A DNA stretch of 64,000 bases, taken from contig NC_070572.1 in NCBI RefSeq assembly GCF_026914185.1, positions 2,170,001 through 2,234,000 of the forward strand. Direction: 5' to 3'. The position numbers and the translations under genes are program-made. This document shows positions 56,581 to 64,000 of this stretch, piece by piece. Every line of letters begins with the position of its first letter. Within the stretch, counting starts at the first letter, position 1. The DNA is from Puccinia triticina. Lineage: Eukaryota > Basidiomycota > Pucciniomycetes > Pucciniales > Pucciniaceae. Under the pieces are notes generated by a model that saw only the letters and a program-made list of their open reading frames with translations, was not told the DNA's origin and ran no database searches.

Positions 56581-56620
56581 GGTTAAAAGCCGAATGCTCT
56601 ACCGACTGAGCTAACCGGGC
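56581..56620 (+). other. Half-tRNA-Lys(UUU) primer-binding site, 40 nt
   Basis: The 40 nt directly after the 5' LTR are the exact complement of a plausible tRNA-Lys(UUU) 5' half, from nucleotide 1 (GCCCGGT) through the D arm (GCTC/GAGC) and anticodon loop (CTTTTAA) to position 40. Only the first 15 or so would be needed for priming. It starts GGTTAAAAGCCG and ends GCTAACCGGGC. See findings. Confidence 0.88.
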
Positions 56621-56624
56621 AGAA

Positions 56625-57344
56625 ATGACTCAACTGAAAATCTTGTTCGAAGAAATGGGAGGACTGTGTTTGCAGAGCAGTTTCTCGGCTCCAGTTGGGA
56701 TTGACGCGAAGACTTTTGAATTCGTGGTTAGCCAAAAGCTCGAATCCGCGACTGCCGTCGGCATGAATGATGTGATGACAGTAATCCAGTCAGCTACTGG
56801 AAAATCTCAGCAGAAGACGGCAATGACCATTGAAGACCCATACCAACCAATGGACCTAGATGCGATAAACGCGATCCAAACCAATCCGGGTAGATATGCC
56901 CCACCCCACCGCAGGACCCAACAGTACCCTCAGGCACAGAGACCGGCGATGAATCAACAGAACGCGTTACCGACTTCAGCGCCGAAACCGCAACTCTCCA
57001 TCGGAAAAGCAACGGCCTATCGAGGTGTACCTCTCAATAGCAATCTCACCAATAAACACGGGACCCAGTGCCATTACTGTAAGCAATATGGTCACTGGTA
57101 CAACATCTGCAAGGCGTTCTGGGACGATTTAGCATCTGGCGTAATTGGTCCACCACCAGAAGAACACGACTCCCCGGGATCCAACTATCTCTCACCGGAA
57201 CGGCCGTTTGGGAAACACAATCGTCTTAGACAACTAGATGTTCCGGAGATCAGCGACGGCAAGATCCTTCTTGATTCAGGGGCCTCGACTCATTTTCAAG
57301 GGCACGATTTCAATACCGACAAAGCAAGGGACGGTGACAGTTGA
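56625..57344 (+). pseudogene. Copia Gag C-terminus and protease start (truncated)
   Basis: An ATG immediately after the primer site opens 239 codons. The usual N-terminal Gag domain is missing. A CCHC knuckle CHYCKQYGHWYNIC lies at about 57070-57111. The protease active site LLDSGASTHF follows near 57267. Right after it the frame is lost: the conserved continuation (GTISIPTKQGTVTVEDVYYC) is in the +1 frame, with roughly 30-40 protease residues deleted. Confidence 0.85.
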
Positions 57345-60090
57345 GGATGTTTATTACTGCCCGGGTGTAGATGGAATCATTTTATTGGTGGGAAGATTGA
57401 CGAGCGCTGGATGGAAGCTATTTTTTCAAAATCAAGACGCATTGCTTACTAGCCCAAACAACGTAGTTTTTAAGACATTGTATAAAAACTATTGCTGGTT
57501 TCTAAGTAATCTAAATCAATCCCTACTATTGAATAAAGTCACCCAGAAGCCTTCATTTGACCCTTTCCTTTGGCACTGCCGCCTTGGACATGTCTCGGAA
57601 GAAGTTGTGAGGAAGTACCTAAGCCAACATTATCCGGAAGAGATCGAAGGAAAAGTGTGGGCCTCCTTCTTCTGTCAACAATGCGCCACATCAAAGAGTA
57701 TTGACAAGAAGTCTCCAGGAGGAAACTCACTCATACCCCGCGATGAACCGCTGGACTTCCTGGTCTTGGACGTGGCAGGACCTTTTCCGTACGATATGTC
57801 AGGCAAGCAATACGTGTTGACTATGCGTGACCACGCGTCAACCTACATCTGGTGTGACGTAATGGCCGAAAGGAGCAAGGTGCCTGGTAAAATTATGGTG
57901 TGGATGAATCATTTGAAGAACACATTTGGCAGGTGCCCCAAGAACCTACGATGTGATAACGCGCCGGAATATACAGCTTCACTAAAGAAACTCCTTGTAC
58001 CAACGGGTGTCTCGTTAGCTCCAGTACCACCGTATAGTCCAGAACACAACGGAGAAGCCAAGATAGTCAACCGCACACTCGGAGACATGGCGAGAACCAT
58101 GCTACATGAATCCAAAATACCAAGACCATATTGGAGCTATGCGTACAGGATGGCGGCACACATTCACAACCGAATACCCAACAAGAAAGTCGAGCAGTGT
58201 CCTCTCACGGCACTTTATGGAATTGAAATTGATCCAAACGTTTTGTATCCATTCGGGGCGGAGGCCATCGTCCACATCCCATGAGAAAAAAGGGACAAGT
58301 TATTGCAGCGAGCTCACGTAGGCAAACTCATTGGATACCCAGCCGCCGGGGGTGGGTGGCTAGTTCACTCATCATATGATGGAAGGATTCTCCACTCGAC
58401 CTCGGTGATTTTTCCAGAATTTCAACACCTGCCAGTGAAGATAAAGGAGAAGACCAAGGGCGACCTCGACTTTATCCTCAATCAAATAGTCTTGAAATTA
58501 GGCAAAGAAGCGACAGAAGAGAATGCTAAGGCTGAAGCGCAAGCCATAGCCAAACTTCCGGTAAACAAAGACCGACGACTTCTGCTGAACATCCGCGCTG
58601 CACTACAAGCTGTGAATTCGAAGAAATGGATTGAAGCTGCCAACTACAAAATTGATAAATTCTTTGAACTTGATGTATGGGAAGCCGTTGAACCGTTTGC
58701 GGGTGTGAAAGCATTGGGATGTCAATGGGTGTTTGCCATAAAAGAGGGACCAAAAGAGGGCAATGCGGACATTTTTTGGGCGAGATACATAGCAAAAGGA
58801 TTCAACCAGGTAATGGGGCGAGATTGTAACAAAACTTATGCCCCAACGGCGTCACTAGTAACCCTTCGACTATTGATTTCTTTGGCGATAAAATACCACT
58901 ACCCAATAGCAACATTCGACGTGAGCTCAGCCTACCTTTAAAGCCCGATAGAGGAAGAAGTATACGTACAACCTCCCATAGAAATTCGACCTGAACTGAA
59001 AGGAAAAATAATGAAGTTGAAGAAAGCAATGTATGGGACAAAGCAAGCAGCACGTTGTTGGTGGAAATTTTTCAAAGGGAAGATGGAAAGTCTAGGTTTC
59101 ATTGCATCGGAGCTAGAACAATCACTATACATATATCAACGGGACAATGACTTCATTATCATATGGCTACACGTGGACAACGGATTTGCAGTGGCATCAA
59201 ATGAAGGGCTCATGTCAGAATTGAGAGTGGCAATGGAGAAAGACATGAAAATCAAATGGTCAGATAAAGTTGCGAAAATTGTTGGCATAAACATCAAGCT
59301 GAAGGCAGATGTGGTTGAATTAGATCAAGAGAAACTGGCTGACCAGATAATCAACGACTACTCAAGGCAAACCTACCCTCAAAGAAGTACTCTACCAGAC
59401 AGCGCACTCAAGATACATGCGGGAGAACCAATTGACCAAACAGAATATAGATCAGTTCTTGGCTCGCTCATGTATTTAGCAGCAGGGACAAGACCCGACC
59501 TGTCGTACGGTGTAAATCTTTTGGCACGTTACAGCCAGAACCCATCTCACGCACACTGGAAGGCGCTAGATTTCTTGATTGGATACTTGAAGCGCTCGAA
59601 ATCAATGAAGCTGAAATTGGGGGGAAGAGGCGATTCTTTGGATCTTTGGTCGGATGCGAATTGGGGAGGCGAGCATGAAAGGCTGACTTCGGGCTTTGTG
59701 ATCAAGCACCTAGGCGATGCCATTGCATGGGGAGCAAAAAGGCAGGCAGTGGTGGCACTATCAACGTGTGCGGCGGAGTATGTGGCGTTATCGGATGGAT
59801 CTCAACATCTCGCCAGTCTATCAATACTTCTTGAGGACATTCATCACCCACTAAAAATGAAAATCTTTTGCGACAACGAGGCGGCGATACTGATTGCAGG
59901 CAACAATGCATCCAAGAAGAAAACAAGATACTTGATCAGAGCATTTTACTTTATCAATGATTTTGTCTGGGAAAACAAGATACAGATACAATGGACAAGC
60001 ACTCAACACCAACAGGCGGATATCTTCACCAAGAAACTGGGGCCAAACAAGATGGCAGCGGCGCTGGAAAAATTAGGACTAGCGGGGTGA
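57300..60090 (+). pseudogene. Copia Pol: integrase, reverse transcriptase, RNase H (inactivated)
   Basis: One frame covers the GAG pre-integrase finger (WHCRLGHVSEE .. CQQC), integrase catalytic residues (LVLDVAGP; RCDNAPEY; HNGEAKIVNR), RT and RNase H (WSDANWGG; STCAAEYVALSDG; ADIFTKKLG). It has two in-frame stops: TGA at 58282-58284 after VHIP and TAA at 58939-58941 after SSAYL. The RT box reads LHVDNG instead of the usual VDD. The Asp-to-Asn and TGA changes are consistent with C-to-T or G-to-A transitions. RNase H continues to a natural end at 60090. Confidence 0.92.
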
Positions 60091-60100
60091 AGTTTACCAA

Positions 60101-60112
60101 CTTGGGGGGGGA
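60101..60112 (+). other. Copia polypurine tract
   Basis: CTTGGGGGGGGA (approximately) directly abuts the 3' LTR. Confidence 0.8.
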
Positions 60113-60441
60113 TGTTGGAGGCCGGGATGACCAAGGTGGTAAACTTACATCATCTTAGTCTAACTAGAGTTATGCATATACCAACCATTGTACATATATG
60201 CATAACTGCGGCTGTGCAGCTCTTGTACTTAGTCTAATCATGGCGCCCGGTACCGGTCCTCTCTTTTTCCTCACCAAGATTGGACCAATACCGAGCGTAC
60301 ATGAGCTTACCCGTGACGCATTTCTTATCGTCAGGTAAGCGTAATCATAACCAAGATTGGACCGATACCGAGCGTACATGAGCTTACCCGTGACACATTT
60401 CTTATCGTCAGATCTGCATTCACTCCCCTGAGTGTCTTATA
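60113..60441 (+). repeat. 3' LTR of the copia element
   Basis: 329 bp, five transitions relative to 56252-56580. Followed by GGTCG. Confidence 0.95.
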
Positions 60442-60446
60442 GGTCG

Positions 60447-62214
60447 CCTGTCTCGCCACCTACATATCTCAGAGGCGTAATGCCTGTGCTGCCGTGTTGA
60501 CGGCTGTCGCCCAGCCATTTTTATGCCAGACGCCACATAGACCCTCTATGTGGTGCATGCACCCATGGCCATGTGACGCCCACACGGAGCCCCCCCTGGG
60601 CGCCACGGGCCTCTGGCTAGCCTAACTATAACACCAGGGTTCGCAGTCGACACAGCAACAACGAAAAGAACTGCGTCGGCGCGACCCCCCCCCCCGACGC
60701 CACCAAATTGTTTTGGTGGCCAACGTGATGTCTCTACGCTGGAGGCCGTTGGCGCCGCAGTCGGCATTTCTTCCAATGCAAGCCTTGCGTCCGAGTCCGC
60801 CGTCGGCACATCCTTGACGCAAAAGCCCATTGTAACACAAAATGCATTGCGCCGGGCTTGCGCAACGCAAATTGCAGTACGCAATGCCTGCGTAATATTT
60901 ACAATCACTTGGCTGGTGCAAAAATTGCCTCCAGCTTGGGCTTGAACCCAGAGCTATCAGATGCTGTCTGGTCCAGCAACCAGGGTCCTACTTCCACCCC
61001 TAGACTAAACACCTTTTGGCCTATCACCCAGTGTGCTATACTAAGGCCCACGTTTTCCTGTCCAGTATTCCTGCTGACAACCTTTTTTCAACATGTTCTC
61101 TTTTCTTTTTTTTTTTTTGAAAAATGGAACTCTCACTACCTTTCTCCTAAAGCAAAAGCGTATATAGGACCCTTGCTCAAAAAAAAGCAATCTGATGATT
61201 GCTTGCCAACCCGGACGGCGAGCCAATCATGACCTATGCTTGACGCGGGCCCAACCAGCCGAAGGTGTTGGCTTGCCGCTGCTGGCAAGCCTTTGTCGGC
61301 TGTCTGCTGTGTTGGACCCTTGTTTGACGTACAGTCAAGCCAACCGAACCAACAAGTTGGCCCAACCCAGCCGTACCGTCAGTGTTGAGTTTTCGCCATG
61401 ACAGTCTTGTGAAAGGAATGAGTCTCATTTCCTCCCTTGCTTCTGCTCCCTTGTCTCCTCCTTTTTTGGGGCCTCATCCTCTCCTGGCCATCACATTCCC
61501 TTCCTTGCGACCACTCTTGTCTTGACTTCGATCAGACTCGACTCTTCAATATTTGTCTCGACATCGCTCAAGACGCAAAACTCATTCCGGCTCGACATTG
61601 CTTGAGTTCCTTATCAATCTCTTGATTGGCTCATCTCTCCAATTTGGTGAGAAACGAACAACAATAACCTTGGTCCATTCCTCCCTTGGCTAATCCCTTT
61701 TTCCTTTCTCTCTTTCTATCTTTTCCAGTGTCCTTGTTCCCATTCTACTCTCTCCTGTCCTTGGTTGTCTCAGAATCTCAATTCTCTTGTGGTGGTAAGT
61801 CTCTCTCATCTTCTCTCCTGTTGTTCTTTCTAATTCCTTTCTTAATCATTCTAATGTTGTTTCTTCAGTCTGGTTCTTAATTTTACAGCAATTCAGATTA
61901 AATCTTCACAGTCAGCCTGCTCAGCAGGGCCAAAAGGGGTTGGCTGGGTGAAGCCATTGCAGTAACTTTACCTTGCTGTCATGCCAGCGCAATGCACCGT
62001 TGATGCCGGCTTGACAGCTGGTTTGGATGGGTCATACCAACATCAATCTGACCCATCCCCGGCGTTGACCTGCCTCCGCAGTCAAATTTGTGGCAGGTAG
62101 TCGGAATTTTAATTTCACAAAAAATGACCAAAAATGAAGAAAAATATATACCTCTGCATTGGGGAACCTAAAGCCCCCCAAAATTTTGGGGCCATAAATC
62201 ACTTTGTGTTGAGA
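60447..62214. other. Non-coding, GC-rich then pyrimidine-rich
   Basis: 60447-60920 is GC-rich and holds a short C run (60687-60696). A CTTGGGCTTGAACCCAG stretch at about 60935 resembles a tRNA B box in reverse and could be part of a SINE. 61400-61860 is pyrimidine-rich. No gene is recognised. Confidence 0.4.
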
Positions 62215-62423
62215 TAGTGTATTAGCATTTCCCTATGTAGTATGCTTCTAACCTATAAACCCACAACTTAGCCTATATTATACATGTATATAGTCTAGTT
62301 GTTCTTCTTACTGTTATCATTCCTCACTGAATGATCATTACAAGTTGACTCACTGTGCTAGGACCATGTCCTTGACACCTTGTCAAATTCTCTTAGTCTT
62401 GTGTCACCCAGTTACCCTCAACA
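62215..62423 (+). repeat. 3' part of a copia LTR (remnant), related to 27931-28123
   Basis: Shares ordered words with the earlier remnant and ends CCTCAACA before the primer site GGTTATGAGACCC (62424-62436). Following sequence is too decayed for a Gag call. Confidence 0.5.
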
Positions 62424-62436
62424 GGTTATGAGACCC
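62424..62436 (+). other. Half-tRNA primer-binding site (tRNA-iMet type), diverged
   Basis: GGTTATGAGACCC, one difference from the site at 28124-28136. Confidence 0.5.
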
Positions 62437-62826
62437 ATGTACTCCCCTGTTGCACCTTTTTATTTGCTTTGCTCACACTCATTTTCACCGGCTTCACTCT
62501 CTCTCCCGCATATTTTTAGGCCCCCCCTCTGTCTTTTGCTAGACCCAGCTGGAACAACCACAAAATCTTGCTTGTTGGAACTCGTCACCGCTTGTCTGAA
62601 GTCTTTGGAGATTGTCAGGAATCTTTGGAGATGATGAGCTTCACGGCATTGGCACACCCCAGGAAAGGGGTGTGCTACTGTGGGTCTAATTTGGCGGATT
62701 TCCTTAGTAGGAAATCCGCCAAAGCGTTAGCTACAGTGCCCCAAAGCCCCCAAAATTTTAAAGTGGGCATGAAAGACTCTGAAAGGCACATGGTGAACTT
62801 CTTGGCAGTATTAAACCCCAGGAAAG
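62437..62826. other. Copia internal remnant and one copy of a TIR-element end
   Basis: 62655-62770 duplicates the outer part of the element that follows (GGGGTGTGCTACTGTGGGTC, then TTTGGCGGATTTCCT and AAATCCGCCAAAGC), so a solo end or deleted copy lies here. Confidence 0.5.
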
Positions 62827-63630
62827 GGGTGTGCTACTGTGGGTCTCATTTGGCAGATTTCCTACTACAGAAATCCGCCAAAGCCTTTGCCACAGTGCCC
62901 CTGCAAAGTGCACCAAAGTTTTGGATCATGGTATAAAATACTCTGTAACCAAATGGTTAGCTGCAAGGCAGTAACACACCAGCATAAAATAATTTTGAGG
63001 CAGCTGGGGCTTTTGGTCATAACATATCTGCTACTAATTGCATCCGCAACAGATAATAGTGCCTCTGCCACAGTTGATAGCGCCTCTGCCACAGTTAATA
63101 GTGCCTCTGCCACAGTTAATAGTGCCTTTGCCACAGTTAACAGTGCCTCCGCAACAGTTAATAGTGCCTCTGCAACAGTTAATAGTGCCTCCGTCACAGT
63201 CAATAGTGCCTCCGCGGCCCGCCCCATTTGTGTGGCGGAAGGATTATTAACTGTGGCAGACACACTATTGACTGTGCCGGAAACACTATTAACTTTGACA
63301 GAAGGACTAATAGCTGTGGCAGAGGCACTATCAACTGTGGCGGAGGCACTATCAACTGTGGCGGAGGCACTATTAACTGTGGCAGAGACACTATTAGCTG
63401 TGGTGGAGGCACTATTAACTGTGGTGGTAGCAATTAGTAGCAGATATGACCAAAAGCCCCAGCTGCCTCAAAATTATTTTATGCTGGTGTGTTACTGCCT
63501 TGCAGCTAACCATTTGGTTACAGAGTATTTTATATCATGATCCAAAAATTTGGTGCACTGTGGCAAAGGCTTTGGCGGATTTCTGTAGTAGGGAATCCGC
63601 CAAATGAGAGCCAGAGTAGCACATCGACGG
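62827..63630. mobile_element. Long-TIR foldback element with internal 21-bp minisatellite
   Basis: 62827-63050 and 63425-63630 are inverted repeats of about 200 bp (TGTGCTACT .. TCTCATTTGGC .. TTTCTGTAGTAGG .. GGCGGATTTC etc). The inner part is a 21-bp minisatellite GCCTCTGCCACAGTTAATAGT on the left and its complement on the right, so the whole element folds into one hairpin. Long frames through it (SASATVN repeats) are due to the 21-bp period. No target duplication identified; Mutator-like elements have such long TIRs. Confidence 0.8.
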
Positions 63631-63639
63631 GGGGGACCC

Positions 63640-63779
63640 AGGAGAACTCGGATGTGGCGGACGAATTGGTGGTGATGAAGGCGGTGAACAAGGAAGACCC
63701 GTCGGGAAAGATGCTCTCGGAGTCGTGGGCGTCGAAGCGAGCGCGGATCAGGCAGTCGTCGCCGTACGGCCACTTTTAG
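63640..63779 (+). pseudogene. C-terminal coding fragment adjoining the TIR element
   Basis: The plus frame reads GTQENSDVADELVVMKAV, NKEDPSGKMLSESWASKRAR and ends SPYGHF with TAG at 63777-63779. Composition is coding-like and GC-rich, unlike the AT-rich transposon beside it. The 5' part would lie to the left but is replaced by the TIR element. No family recognised. Confidence 0.45.
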
Positions 63780-64000
63780 CCAACTGGAACCTGTTCTTGG
63801 TGATCGTCAAGACAGGCACGGATGCAGAGGAAAAAACTCAACTTCAACCACCAAAAACCAACCACCCTTCAAACTCATCCAAACATCAAATCCTAAAAAA
63901 TCGTAAAAGTATCATCCAAAGTATCTTCTCCTTTTCCCTGTTCACCTTCTCTTCAATTCCCTCTTAAACCTTAACCCTTTTCCCATCCCCCCTTCCTTCT
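63780..64000. other. 3' flank, no feature seen
   Basis: A/C-rich sequence up to the window end; nothing recognised. Confidence 0.5.

Larger units (their letters stand above)
56252..60441 (+). mobile_element. Ty1/copia element, degenerate, TSD GGTCG
   Basis: 329-bp LTRs (TGTTGGAGG..CTTATA) flanked by GGTCG (56247-56251, 60442-60446). Internal order zinc knuckle, protease, integrase, RT, RNase H is that of copia. The LTRs differ at five positions, all transitions and four of them at CpG. Pol has two in-frame stops, an RT active-site change and a protease deletion/frameshift, so the copy is dead. The internal region is about 3.5 kb, shorter than usual, because most of Gag is missing. Confidence 0.95.

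Noticed and set aside
56581..56620. tRNA-Lys gene on the minus strand
   Set aside because: Only nucleotides 1-40 are present, ending precisely at the LTR; there is no 3' half or T arm. It is the primer-binding site.
60935..60960. tRNA-derived SINE (B-box-like sequence)
   Set aside because: Only a B-box-like word is visible; no A box or tail with target duplication was found.
62839..63540. 233-residue SASATVN-repeat protein
   Set aside because: Open frame results from a 21-bp repeat inside a foldback element; the same occurs on both strands.

Overview
This looks like a gene-poor, repeat-dominated stretch of a basidiomycete nuclear genome, most likely a rust fungus (Pucciniales). That assignment is an inference from intron-dense genes with short introns, secreted effector-like proteins, and a mix of Ty3/gypsy, Ty1/copia, Helitron, hAT, Tc1/mariner and other TIR elements. 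No sequence search was run.

Layout. 1-2601: anonymous sequence ending in a Helitron 3' terminus, which cuts a chromodomain gypsy integrase remnant (2602-3133). 3.6-12.4 kb: palindromic minisatellites, a foldback element, degraded coding fragments, and a hAT-type element (7837-8907) filled by a palindromic minisatellite. 12.3-23.9 kb: a TIR-bounded repeat containing another palindromic minisatellite, into which a near-intact Ty3/gypsy element inserted (12774-22461, LTRs with one difference by eye). 25.4-27.7 kb: an AT-rich, multi-exon gene for a secreted protein with a MITE at an intron/exon boundary. 27.9-38.9 kb: a copia remnant, a second hAT-type element, two Tc1/mariner-like elements with TA duplications, a second Helitron 3' end beside a 3'-5' exonuclease pseudogene, and more palindromic arrays.

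Conventional genes are concentrated at 39-55 kb: a serine-rich protein with a C-terminal membrane segment (39171-40292), a six-exon CsbD-like small protein (45324-46151), a small lysine-rich protein (47032-47364), a three-exon secreted Tyr/Lys/Gly/Ser/Asp-rich protein (49150-50157), and a large SAM-dependent methyltransferase on the minus strand (55216-51097). From 56.2 to 60.4 kb lies a decayed Ty1/copia element, followed by LTR remnants and a long-TIR foldback element.

Most notable points: (1) the young gypsy element has a textbook -1 frameshift signal (U UUU UUA, 6-nt spacer, 11-bp stem), an extra RRM-like ORF and an antisense ORF between pol and the 3' LTR, and four copies of its polypurine tract; (2) the copia element carries a 40-nt complement of the entire 5' half of tRNA-Lys(UUU) as its primer-binding site; (3) structurally unrelated TIR elements carry palindromic CTCTYGATG..CCGG minisatellites in their interiors; (4) a Helitron end adjoins a WRN-type exonuclease pseudogene whose first catalytic Glu is a stop codon.
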